Shown: one piece after another, positions 1 through 10,094 of the stretch
Position numbering within the stretch: the stretch's first letter is position 1
How the letters are laid out: every line of letters starts with the position of its first letter
Assembly (NCBI GenBank): GCA_018136815.1
Contig: CM030932.1
Span: 1,522,793-1,586,792, forward strand
Direction: 5' to 3'
DNA: 64,000 bases
From: Isochrysis galbana
Lineage: Eukaryota > Haptophyta > Isochrysidales > Isochrysidaceae
Made by a program: the position numbers and the translations under genes
Notes under the pieces: generated by a model
The model's input: only the letters and a program-made list of their open reading frames with translations
Databases searched by the model: none
Told to the model about the DNA's origin: nothing

Positions 1-220
1 GCCTCGCTCACTTCGTTCGCGAGCGACTCGGCGGCCCTCATCAGCGGTAGAGGGCTCGCAGGAAGGGCGCCCCCGCAGAGGGAGAGCGGCGGCAGCCTCC
101 CCATTGCTGTCCTTGTCCTTGGCCAGCTGCAGCTGCTGCTGCCTCTCAGCCAGCTTGTCGAGGATGGCGTCCAGCCAAGCATCTGGCGGAGCGGTCGGAA
201 GACGCATCGCGCATCGCGCC
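1..220 (-). CDS. Gag-like N-terminal fragment of a retroelement, running off the left edge
   Basis: Read on the minus strand from about 220 to 1, one frame gives a charged, helix-prone sequence containing AWLDAILDKLAERQQQLQLA followed by an acidic and basic tail. This style is common at the start of Gag-like proteins of LTR elements. A second overlapping minus frame (146-610) is rich in Ser, Pro and Glu and may be the upstream part, joined by a frameshift near 170. No zinc knuckle or enzymatic motif lies inside the window, so the assignment rests only on composition and repeat context. It could equally be the coiled-coil start of an ordinary protein. Confidence 0.3.
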
Positions 221-916
221 ACCGGGAGACTCCGGCTCAGGCTCGGAGGGAGGGGAGGAGCCAGCCTCACCAGCTCCCTCCTCCGAAGCCCCAGTATCCC
301 CCTCAGAGGGAGGGGCATCCTCCTCCTCCCGCTCCAGACTGGGAGGAGAGGAAGATGTGAAGGGTGCCGGGCTTCGAGTCGATCGAGACCGAGCAGCCCC
401 ACGCGGCATAACGCAGCCGGGGCGGAGCCAGTGCGTGAGGCGGAGCGGCCGTGCGCGGCCTGCTCTCCCGTAGGAGAGGGCTCTGTCGCTGGCGAGGGCC
501 TCGCGGAGCGGCGGCACGACGGCAGCGAGAGAGCGAAGGCCGGAGAGGGGAGTCCAGAGCTTCGACGCAGTGTGAACGGGGGTTACTGTGAAACACCACA
601 TTTCACCCACCCGAACACGAGGCCACCTTCTCCTCAGTGTGAATTCTGAATTCTGAAAAACTGAAACTCCTTCCCGCGCTCAGCGCTCGCTGGCTCGCTC
701 GAGTGCGCTCCTCGGCAAGACCGCGAGCCCTGGGCGGAGGGGGAAGACTGTACTCGTGGGCCGGTGGGCGGTCGGCCCAGCCAGAGTCACGCGGTGAAGA
801 GCGCTCTGGACGAGGTGCGCCGGCTGGCGAACCACCTCGCTCCCTGTGTCCTACCCTTCCCCGAGAGGTCTCCGACGGACGTGGAAAACGCGGGAAGAGA
901 GGAGTGAGAGAGACGG
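221..916. other. Gene-poor GC-rich stretch upstream of the topoisomerase gene
   Basis: I see no recognisable protein, RNA or repeat here. The overlapping frames on both strands are Arg/Ser/Pro-rich, as expected of GC-rich non-coding DNA. The topoisomerase promoter should lie in the right-hand part. Confidence 0.4.
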
Positions 917-3900
917 ATGCGATGCATATCCGGCGTGCTGCGAACAGCGAGTTTGCACACCCTGCGTGCGTCTGATCGGCCGAGGCGCTGCATCGGCGTA
1001 CGGTGGCGTAGCGGAACGGCCGCGAAGCACGCGCCGGGTACGCATGTGTACCGGCAGCTCACCGCGGTCGAGCACGTGCTGCTGCGCCCAGGGATGTACA
1101 TTGGATCGGTCGAGGCGCGGACTGAGATGGCGTGGGTCTTTGAGGGCGGGCGAATGGTCTGGCGCGAGGTCAAGTACGTCCCCGCACTGCTAAAGCTGTT
1201 TGACGAGCTTCTGGTGAATGCAATGGACAATGTGCAGCGCGATGCAGGCACAACCAGTATCCAAGTCAGCATAGGCGGTGCCGTCAGCGTGCCTGGCTCA
1301 AAGCCGGATGTGGACCCAGGGGTAATATCTGTGTACAATAGTGGACGAGGCATCCCCGTCGTCAAGGCCAGCGCCGAGGCCCACGGCTTATCAGCAGCTG
1401 GTTTGTGGCTTCCGCAGATGGTCCTAGGGGAGCTCTACACGGGCTCCAACTTTGATGATGGTGCTGGGTCCATGGTTGGAGGTCGGCATGGCTTCGGTGC
1501 AAAGCTAGCCAACATTTTCTCAGAGTGGTTTTCAATTGAGACGGCGGACACGGATGCGAGGCTCCTTTATTCTCAGATCTGGCGGTCCAACATGTCAGAG
1601 GTTGAAGTGCCGCTCGTGAAGCCATTGCCTCCGGAAACTCCAGACTTTACTCGTGTCACAATGATGCCCGACTATGCACGGCTGCTTGATCATAGCGCGC
1701 TGCTTTCTGGAAATGCGAGGCTCGATGCAGACACGCTCGCAATGCTTACACGCCGTGTTTATGAGGCTGCTGCGTGTGTATCTTCTGACGTCACCGTAGC
1801 ACTCAATGGTGCACCAATTGATGTCAATGGCCTCGAAGGCCTCATGGGCTTGTATCCTCGGACCAAAGCCGCGGATGCTGAAGGAGCGGTGTCTGTAGTT
1901 AGGCAGCTGGGTCCACGGTGGAAGGTTGGCGTCGCTCCTCGCCCTGATGGTGCGTTCGCCCATGTGAGCTTTGTCAACGGCGTGGCAACGCCCAGGGGGG
2001 GCACGCATGTGGAGCTGATTGAGAGGCAGCTACTCCGAGCGCTCATGCCAAAGCTTTCTCGCGCAGCTGGAATGCGGGTGGGGGAGGATGCATTACCGAC
2101 GTCTGCACTCCGGTCGCACCTAATGCTTTTTGTCGACTCGAAGGTTGAAGATCCCGAGTTCGATTCTCAGACCAAGGAGCGCCTCACGACGCCCGTTGAG
2201 CGGCTAGGATTGCCTTTGCCTCTCCCGGCGCAATTGGTGTCTGAGATCGCGACATTGCCGTGGCTTCGGGCGGCCATCGCAGAGGAGAAGCGCCTGCGTG
2301 AAGCGCGCTCTCTCGCCCGCGCCGTTGGTGGGTCTCGCGCGAAGGTTCGTCGCAGTTCGAATATTTCCATCGAAAAGCTCGACGACGCCGAGTGGGCCGG
2401 TGTACCCGGGCTAGCCAGTGAGTGCACTCTCATCGTCACGGAAGGGGACTCAGCCAAGGCTCTGGCAGTGGCGGGCCTCGAAGTTGTTGGACGCGAGAGG
2501 TGGGGCGTCTTCCCACTTAGAGGCAAGGTGCTCAATGTTCGTGGGGCGGCACCCTCTCGTGTGACAAAAAATGAGGAAATCGTGCAATTGATGCGAGCTC
2601 TGGGCGTAGAGCCTACTAGTGAGGTAAAAGTGGATCCCACGTCGGGGGCGCCCCTTGGACTGCGATATGGTCGCTTGTTGCTCATGACCGATCAGGACGA
2701 GGATGGTGCACACATCAAAGGGCTCGTCATATCAATGCTGGACCATTTTTGGCCCAGTCTGACGCGAGGCGCCTTCGTGCAGGAGTTCATCACGCCCCTG
2801 CTCAAAGTTCATCGCACCTCATCTGCAAAGGGGCAGCCCCCTCGCTCCTTCTACTCTATCGCTGAGTACGATGAGTGGCACGCCTCACTTCCACCCGGAG
2901 AGGCCGCAAAGTGGCGCACGAAGTACTACAAAGGCCTAGGGACATCGACAGCCTCGGAGGCTCGGGAATACTTCCGTGAAATGCATCGCCATCGCGTGCA
3001 GTTGACGCCCGCGGATTCCACCATTGCAGCGGACCTCCTTGACATGGCATTTTCGCCGACACGCACCTCTGATCGCAAAGGCTGGATGAGCAAGGCTATG
3101 GCATCAAGCGAACAAAGACCAGAAGATGGTGCAGTCGTAAGGGAGAGAAGAAGGGACGTGGTGCCTTACGACACGCTCGTAGGCGCTGCGGTTCAGACTG
3201 ATTCTGAGCTGCAAGAAACCATCCACAGCATTGGTGCAAAAGATGCATATCAAGACTTGGGGATGAAGGAGCTACGTAAGTTGGCTCGTAGCTTAAAACT
3301 AGCCCGTCTACCTCGGTCCAAGGAGGCTCTCATCGAATCGATCAAGTGTGCATCTGTAGACCAGGTCCGTCGGGATACTCCGGAATGTGCAGCGATGACG
3401 TCGACACCTGCTTCAAGGTCGCTAGAGTCCTTTGTACAAGGCGATTTGGTTCAGTTCTCGGTGGCCGCGCTACGTCGTTCGCTTCCATCCTTAGTTGATG
3501 GGTTGAAACCCTCACAGAGAAAGGCGAGTGGCTGCGCTGCTTGGCCAAGACCGCTTCCCCCCCAGTCGCGGCTGATCGCTGGTTGGAAGCCGCCTCGCAG
3601 GTGCTGCACGCGTGCTTCAAGAAGAAGCTGATCTCGCCGTCGGAGATGAAGGCAAGTGATCGGACGACCGCGCTCAGCCTACACCTTCTCAGCCTCGGTG
3701 AAGAGCATACTCGGTCCACTCCTTGTTGCAGGTGGCACAGTTGGCTTCCTACGTCGCCGATGTCACGCAGTACCATCATGGCGAGTCTTCCCTAGTGCAA
3801 ACGATTATCAAAATGGCACAGGTGAGTGCGCATCATCAGCTGCCCCTTGTCTTCCCAAAAGGACACCACATGCTACATAGGGTGAGCGGGCTAAAGCTGA

Positions 3901-5506
3901 GCCGACCGTGAAGAGTTTTGCCATGGCTGGCTCACGTGCCGTGCAAACATTTTCAGGACTATTTGGGGTCATCGAACATACCGTTGCTCGAGCCATTGGG
4001 TCAATTCGGCACCCGTGCACTTGGTGGCGATGACGCCGCCTCGGCGCGTTACATCTTCACGCGACTCTCCCCAATGGCACCATTGCTATTCCCGCAAGTG
4101 TGTGGGCTCGCAGTATCGGCAGTATCGCGAGAAACTAGCCACATGTATGCAAATCTTACGTCTGGCCCATTCGAAATGCGCACGCATATCGCTGATTCGG
4201 CCCGGTATCGCCATTGCAGGCAGACTTTTCAACGTTACAGTACAATACTGAGGATGGAGTCCAGGTGGAGCCCACACACTTTGTGCCATTGCTTCCTATG
4301 ATTCTCGTCAACGGATCTTCAGGAATTGGGACAGGTTGGTCCACCAATGTGTACACCTATCATCCCATTGAAGTGCTTGAAGCAGTGTTGTGCTTCCTCA
4401 AGGGCGAGAAGGTGCCACCTTTGATGCCATGGGTCCGCGGATTCAAGGGGCAGCTCAAAATCGATCCCAACACACCTTTGGTGTTCGAATCCCTCGGTCG
4501 GGCGACATTGACAGATAAGGGCATTGAAGTGACCGAGTTGCCAATCGGCGTGTGGACTCAAGACTACAAGGCTTGGCTGATGCAGCAGCAGCAATCAGAG
4601 GATCCGCCATGGGGCTCCTTTTCAGAGCGACACACGGAAAAGGACGTGCATTTCGTCATCCATGCCTCTCGCCACCAGATCAATACGCTAATGAAGAAGG
4701 AGCTTCTGAGTGCCCTTCACCTACGGCGACGGCACTCTTTGTCCAACATGCACGCCTTCGATCATTGCGGCCGCCTCCTTCGGCTCGATTCCGCCGCCGA
4801 CGTTATCGCGCGATTCGTGCCAGTGAGATCGCCTCCAGTGTGACCTCCCGTGTGTTGCTGCTCATCTCTATCCGCCCCGCCGACGAAAAGAGAGCCCTCC
4901 GCTCCCGGCATGTGCTCTTAGTTGCCCCATCACACACACCTCTTGCAGGTGCGCTTAGCCGCATATGATGCGCGCAAGGCTCATCACCTTGCTATGCTCA
5001 AGAGACAGCATGACAGGCTATCGACCCAAGCCCGATTTGTCTCCCTCGTGGCTGAGGGGAAGATTGAGCTGACCGGACGGCGTCGGGGCGAGATTGAAGC
5101 CCAACTACGTGCGTATAGCTTCCCGCCGCGCGACCCTACAGCCGGCATACCTGAAAGCCAACCAGGCGATGTGCGGGGGCACGATGACCAAAATGAGGTG
5201 AATGATGTCATTCAAGGACAACAACTGGGAGCACGCTCCGCTCCGAACTCTAGGCCACGGCCGCCAGAATTTGATTATCTATTGCGAATGCCTCTCGTGG
5301 ATTTGACGGTGGAGAGAGTGGCTGATCTTCAGTCCAAATGCCAAGGCATTGCAGAGGACATGGAAGTGCTCAGGCCAAAGACGGCCCGGCAGATATACGA
5401 AGAAGAGCTCATCGAGTTGAGACCAATACTGCGCGCCTTCTTGCTACAAAGTGAAGGAGATAGCACTCCTAGCACGAGTCGCAACCAAATGCAAGTCCCG
5501 CCCTAA
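917..5506 (+). CDS. DNA topoisomerase II, six exons, SAP-like insertion, probably organelle-targeted
   Basis: Exons 917-3523, 3601-3651, 3732-3821, 3957-4097, 4220-4822 and 4949-5506 join in frame to about 1349 residues. The order is: GHKL ATPase (NAMDN near residue 100, NSGRGIPV near 141, GGRHGFGAKLANIFS near 189), QTK loop (near 416), TOPRIM (EGDSAK near 507, DQDEDG near 592), KYYKGLGTST, the WHD with catalytic Arg947-Tyr948 (ASARYIFT), and IGTGW in the tower. All catalytic residues are present, so ATP-dependent double-strand passage is expected. Three features are unusual. An Arg-rich leader of about 45 residues looks like a mitochondrial presequence. About 80 extra residues between TOPRIM and WHD include a SAP-like helix pair. 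The long C-terminal regulatory tail of nuclear enzymes is absent. Introns 1 and 2 have GC-AG borders; the others are GT-AG. The start chosen is the first ATG in frame, and an upstream exon cannot be excluded. Confidence 0.95.
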
Positions 5507-5760
5507 ATGGCGACGTCACACACACACAAATTCCAGGACACACGACTCCCACCGGTTGCACACCCCGCTACCCCACGCACGACATACGTATCCCCTAGAT
5601 CACCGCATCACGGCGTACGAACAATGGCAAATCAGAGCCAAATTGTGGTGGGTGAAATAAGCAATGTTCAGAAATTGTGTACACGTACACGCCGAATAAT
5701 GAGTTCAGATGAATAAACAATACGCTACTGCCACTAGCCTGGTACTAATACGACAAACCA
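5507..5760. other. 3' flank of the topoisomerase gene
   Basis: No gene is seen. Around 5710 there is AATAAAC-type sequence that could serve polyadenylation. The right end runs into the 5' hairpin of a retroelement piece at 5762. Confidence 0.35.
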
Positions 5761-5761
5761 C

Positions 5762-6630
5762 AACTAAGTTTATACTTAGTTCAGCACGGGGGGGTGCCTC
5801 GCGCCCCCCCTCTCAGGCACCAATTCTCCCCTCCGGGGGGCCTGTCGGTCAACCCCATGCTCTGCCTTCTAGCATGTTCACCCACGGCAAACATCGCAGC
5901 ACGCAGAAACAACGGAACCCTGAAACAACTCTATGATAAACAGGTCACCCAGCAGCACAGGAGGGAGGTTGAGAACACGCAGCTGAGGACAGGTGCACCC
6001 CGCTCCGCTCGGACCCCCCACATGACCCGAGCCCCTAAGTAGAGCACGAGGGGAGTTGCCGCAAGGCGGGGAATGAGGGTGAGGAAGAGAAGGGGGCGTG
6101 GCTACGAGAAAATGGTTCAGTGCCACGTGTGAGGCGAGAATATTAAAATGTTTTTTTTCTGTCTTCTAGCATGAGCAGGGCGACCAACACAACCACCTAG
6201 ACCCCCAGTGGGCGCGGGTCGCGAGCCGCATTCCGTGGCTGGCCCGCTTGGGCCTGCCCTCGTACTGACTCCCCCCCCACCCCTGGTCGCCAAGCAAACA
6301 GGGGCCTCTGGGCGGCACCCAGGGCCAACGAGGCAAGCGAGGGAGAAGCTAAGCAGGGGGGGCCAGGGGCTGAGCCCCAGTCTCCACGGCCCCCTGAGCT
6401 GCCCTTGCTGGCCCCTTGGGTGCCCCCGAAGGACCTCTGAGAGCAGGCCGTGGCGCGCCGCATGGCGACGCGCCGCAGGGAGAGAGGTGGAAGAGAGTGA
6501 AGCGAGGGAGAGGGGGGGATTCGCATCCTCCCCGATGGAATGTGGTGAGAGACGAGACACGTTTACGTTAGCTAACCGTTAGCATACGGGCGGGGAGGGG
6601 CGGCTGGCGACAGGAGGGAGATGGGAAGGG
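5762..6630 (+). repeat. Composite of LINE/N-element pieces: 5' hairpin, 3'-UTR-like module, 5' module
   Basis: The perfect 8-bp hairpin AACTAAGTTTATACTTAGTT at 5762-5781 opens this block in plus orientation, followed by G-rich sequence like that behind hairpins elsewhere. At 6030-6150 is the module that also follows the LINE stop at 59783: CCTAAGTAGAGCACGAGGGG, then GCCGCAAGGCG, GGGCGTGGCTA and GAATATTAAAA before a T-run. From about 6180 to 6600 there is proline-rich 5'-module sequence with stops. No intact protein is seen. It is a patchwork of truncated copies. Confidence 0.6.
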
Positions 6631-6639
6631 AGCGGCTCA

Positions 6640-6782
6640 AGACGTCTTGGGATGATGATTTCCTTCATCTCAAACTTGTAATTGCGCACGACTAGATGCG
6701 CGGACACGTCCTTGAAGGCGCTGGCTAGCGCTTTAGACGAGGCCTGAGGGAGTTCTCGGGCCTTATGCCGTAGGGCGGTCAA
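6640..6782 (-). pseudogene. LINE ORF fragment (region upstream of the zinc fingers)
   Basis: The minus-strand frame reads SSKALASAFKDVSAHLVV, which matches the SRKALYNALQDVAAHLVI segment of the long LINE ORF at 45597-48929. Only about 45 codons are kept. It lies in opposite orientation to the LINE 3' piece that follows, so it is a rearranged fragment with no independent function. Confidence 0.55.
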
Positions 6783-6877
6783 ATAGCTATTTTAACTTCT
6801 AAGGGTGAAAATTGACCAAGTCAAGATTGAGGATGAGGATGCATTACGAGATTTTTGGATATGGTGACCGGATAGAA

Positions 6878-7075
6878 AAAAAAAAGACTTCTGAAGATTC
6901 AGGGCTACACACCTACTATTTACGGGACTTCCCTTCGCTATTACATCGCCCTTGTCTTCCCTCCCTCCACTTCTTCCCCTGCCCCCCTTCTTTCCTTTTT
7001 CTTTTGTTTCCGGGGTCCGGCCTCGGTGCGCTACCTGAGGCCTGGTTCAGAGTGTGGGGTCCGGGCAGGCCTTTT
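6878..7075 (+). repeat. Module R (about 170 bp), copy 1, upstream of a LINE 3' piece
   Basis: After an A-run comes CTTCTGAAGATTCAGGGCTAC, then a pyrimidine-rich tract and TTTCCGGGGTCCGG. The same order occurs at 60128-60293 (+), 7960-8150 (-) and 20618-20759 (-). In the two plus copies it sits directly upstream of 5'-truncated LINE coding sequence. Its origin is unknown: an internal LINE segment, a SINE, or a template-switched RNA. Confidence 0.6.
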
Positions 7076-7099
7076 GGATTTGTCGTCGTTGTCGTGCCG

Positions 7100-7826
7100 G
7101 CGGCTCACAGGCCCAGAAAACTGGGAAAAGAGACTTCGGCTACCAGACAACGTATGGGCGCACCTCGCCGACATATACACCTCGCCCATGCTTACGGCGA
7201 GAGACACGCACCTCCACTACAAACACATCACGCACAGGCGCATCGCCACGGCAAACAGATTCGCGGACCGAGAAAGCACATGCCGTTTCTGCAAGGAAGC
7301 GGACGAGTCCTCCACCCACTTGGGGGAATGTTCGCGTATATCGAACATCTTCGACGCTCTAGATGCGATAGCAAGACACCCTGGACGATCAGACACGATG
7401 AGGGAGGAACTATCAATCAGAAGACTCTTCCTCTGCCCCGACGGCACGTGCCCCAAAGCACTACCCATATTATACCTGCTGGCTTGGAGATACATCATCA
7501 CAGACTTCTACAGGATACATTACGACAACGCCTTTTTCTCGGAAGAATCGGTGCTAATCCGCACCATAGAAAGATTTACGAAACTAAGTTGCGCATTCAT
7601 CTTCGCAGACTCGACGGATTCATCGAGGACCGCCCAAGCGGGGCTGGGACGTCAACCCAAAAAGAGAATCGACATGAGCGCGGTGAGACCTCTATACGAA
7701 GCGGATAGCAAAGGTAACCTCACTCCCAGCGCGGAACTGCTGGCGCTAGCCTCACGACTAGGGATAGAATATATGGTAAAGAACGCCTCGGGGACGGGCT
7801 CGGTGCCAAACCAAGCAAACAACTGA
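7100..7826 (+). pseudogene. LINE C-terminal domain with CCHC-type zinc finger
   Basis: This open frame encodes the end of a non-LTR retrotransposon polyprotein. It contains TSPMLTARDTHLHYKHITHRR, then the finger CRFCKEADESSTHLGEC, then the conserved LYLLAWRYIITDFYRIHYDN block and a basic tail. The same order appears in the pieces ending at 9015, 59783, 55214 and 35205. Reverse transcriptase is missing, so the copy is 5'-truncated. The spacing C-x2-C-x8-H-x3-C resembles the zinc-binding reverse-transcriptase appendage of plant-type LINEs. Module R lies immediately upstream and another inverted module downstream. Confidence 0.75.
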
Positions 7827-7829
7827 TCG

Positions 7830-8160
7830 AATAACGTAGAAGTCCAGCTCAGACGGAACTAAGCACAAGCCCCGAACACATCCCAAGACACACGAGCACC
7901 ATAAGGTCGATCGAGAAAAGTGCCACGCGTGAAAAGTACAACAGGCCTGCCCTGAACACGCGTCCGTAACCGGGCCCATGGTAGCGTACCAGGGCCGCAC
8001 CCCCGACACCGAAGGCAAAGGAACGAGGGGGGGAAGGGGAGGAAGTGGAGGGAGGGGATGAAAAGGGCGATGCCCGCCATGTGGAGGTAGAGACCGAGTA
8101 GCGATAGGTGTTTAGCCCTGAATCTTCAGATCTTTTTTCTTTTTTTTTGTACGTCTCTCC
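7830..8160 (-). repeat. Module R copy 2, inverted, with flank
   Basis: On the minus strand the sequence reads from an A-run at about 8145 through GATCTGAAGATTCAGGGCTA, a pyrimidine-rich stretch and GGTGTCGGGGGTGCGG to about 7990, then unique-looking sequence to 7830. It is the inverted counterpart of the copy at 6878. No protein is supported. Confidence 0.55.
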
Positions 8161-8545
8161 CCCTTTGGGGTTCTGGTCATGATGGTGCCGGGCCGGCACC
8201 TCGCGCCGGAGCGCGAGGGCGGTACCGCGGCTGTGTAGGGTCCAGGCCCGGGGGCCTTCCCTGATGGTACGTCCCACTGGTGTGGTGTGACTGGTGTGGC
8301 TGTGGGTTGTGGTTTGTGTGTGCAGCATGCTGTCAACCAGCATGCAGGTCGTGCTTTCGCTGTTCTCGGTGGTGCGCGGGCGTGGCCCGATGGCTCCTGT
8401 GCCCACCTAGCTGGGGGGGTCGTCCTGGCGCGGTCGCTTCGGCGACAGCGGCGTGTCCATGAAAGCTTCGTCCATCGCGGCGAGGGCCGCGGCAGCGAGG
8501 GCGGGAGGCGGCGCGCGCTCCATGACCCTATCGTTTCAACGATAG
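8160..8545 (-). repeat. LINE 5' end, minus orientation, with start hairpin
   Basis: The hairpin CTATCGTTGAAACGATAG (minus sense, 8528-8545) lies four bases before an ATG at 8523. The reading frame starts MERAPPPALAAAALAAM, the N terminus shared with the copy at 9317. A TAG interrupts it after about 40 codons (PPS*VG), so this copy is defective. The sequence continues as a degenerate Pro/His/Thr-rich stretch and ends in an A-run next to module R. Confidence 0.65.
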
Positions 8546-8548
8546 TTG

Positions 8549-9015
8549 ATGGTGACCGGATAGATGTAACTAGCACATATCCGGTGCCCTTTGGGCCACA
8601 CAGAAAACAACAGAAAATGAAGGATAGATTATTTGCATATCCTGGTACGAATACTCCCGAGAGCCTAAAAGCGTTATACGTAATAGCGTGGAAATACATA
8701 CTAAGAGATTTCTACAGAGTCGAATTTGAGTCACACGAGTACCACTACATACCTATCCTAGAGTCTACACTAGTGAGATTCACCACATTAGTCAGGGGCC
8801 TCACCCCGCCAAAAGCGCACTGCTCTGTACGCACGCATAAAGCCGCTCAAGGAAGAAAGCCCAAACTCAAGAAACCGCTAGAACTCAGCACCCCCGTATT
8901 CATTGAAAACAAGAAAGGCCACAATATTCTGTCTACCGATCTCTTAATCGTCGCGTGGAACGACCTCGGGGCTGCCAGCGTCTGCAGCCAGTATCTCGGG
9001 ATAGAGTATATATGA
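8549..9015 (+). pseudogene. LINE C-terminal domain piece
   Basis: The plus frame encodes KDRLFAYPGTNTPESLKALY, then VIAWKYILRDFYRVEFESHE, a basic RKPKLKKP segment and a C terminus ending GIEYI. These match the pieces at 7826 and 59783. The zinc finger and everything upstream are missing. It abuts, head to head, the inverted LINE 5' end whose hairpin stops at 8545, the layout expected from a twin-primed (5'-inverted) insertion. Confidence 0.75.
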
Positions 9016-9035
9016 GGAAGTTGGCTACCTTTGTT

Positions 9036-9339
9036 TTACCATGTGCCTTCCCTTTGGAAGCGTCCCACTGGTGTGGTGTGGCTGGTGTGGCTGTGTGTTG
9101 TGTTGGAGGTGTGCTGTATGCTGGCTGCTGCCAGCATGGCAGCCTTGTTCGTGGCGTTCGCGGTGGTTCGCGGGCGTGGCAGGCTGGCTCCTGTGCCCAC
9201 CTGGTTTGGAGGGTCGTCCTGGCGCGGTCGCTTCGGCGATAGCGGTGTGTCACTCAAGCCTTCGTCCATCTCGGCGAGGGCAGCGGCAGCGAGGGAGGGC
9301 GGCGGCGCGCGCTCCATGACCCTATCAGTTTACTGATAG
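9036..9339 (-). repeat. LINE 5' end, minus orientation, with start hairpin
   Basis: The hairpin CTATCAGTAAACTGATAG (minus sense, 9322-9339) precedes the ATG at 9317. The frame MERAPPPSLAAAALAEMDEG is open for 93 codons, with a likely nuclear-localisation patch (SPKRPRQDD) and a Thr/His-rich stretch. This is the N terminus of the LINE polyprotein without its later domains. The stem sequence differs from the neighbouring copy at 8528 at paired positions. Confidence 0.7.
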
Positions 9340-10094
9340 TTGGCCATCCATCAATCTGAAAAACTTCAGCGTCTCATACCGCTGGAGAGATACCGACTTT
9401 CGAGGGGCTTGCTATGGGCACTCAAACTCCTCAAGCGCCTTGAGGAAGACATTCCTCGATTGGCGAGGCGGAGTTTTCATATTCAACTCGCCAGCGGTCC
9501 GGCCTCTTCAGCAGAGGGGGGGAAATGCTGCGGCCGCCAATCGCGCCCCCCTGGGCCTCAGCTGGCTCCAATGTGGGCCTCACTGGTTTGTCTTGCTGAG
9601 TCTTGCAGCAGGCGTGCTGCAGGACTCAGCATGTGCCGTTGTGATGGTGGTCTTCTCGACCGCCCGGGCCTGCGCCTCGTGCTTGAGGTCAGTGCCGCGG
9701 CGTTGTAGCAGGGGCCCAGCCCGGAGGCTTTTTTGCTGATGTGTACAGGATGGTTCCCTCGTTCCAAGGGCACAGAGGCTCTTGTGTGTGCGCGCACCCA
9801 CCGCAGCATGCTGCGCGTGAGCGAGTTGTGGGTAGCCAGAGCCGCGTGCGCGGGCGGCGAGAGCACGTGCTAAAATTGGTTATCGCTGTCCCCATCCCTT
9901 TCTTACTGCGCCAAAGTAACGCTGGAAGCTTCTTTCTCACTCCGACAGAGTAGCACGTCTGCGCACTTCGTGTCGGCGCCACAAACGAGAGTAGTGTCAG
10001 AGCCGAGAGCTTATGTCCCGCGGATCCCCGACCTTACCCCGATTTCGTGTTGGGTGGTCAAGAATGAATTTAACCTCGGCAGCCGGGATCGAAC
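9340..10094. other. Unassigned stretch between LINE pieces and the PAM gene
   Basis: One plus frame (9340-9520) gives a plausible basic helical segment (LERYRLSRGLLWALKLLKRL), but it has no recognisable family and no matching exon nearby. The rest, to 10094, shows no gene, repeat or RNA that I can support. It would contain the 3' untranslated region of the amidating-enzyme gene on the minus strand. Confidence 0.3.

Noticed and set aside
5020..5506. Readthrough past the topoisomerase stop to a C-terminal tail exon
   Set aside because: No downstream donor/acceptor pair or basic tail-like frame is visible before the retroelement hairpin at 5762. The stop at 5504-5506 is accepted, though RNA data could overturn this.
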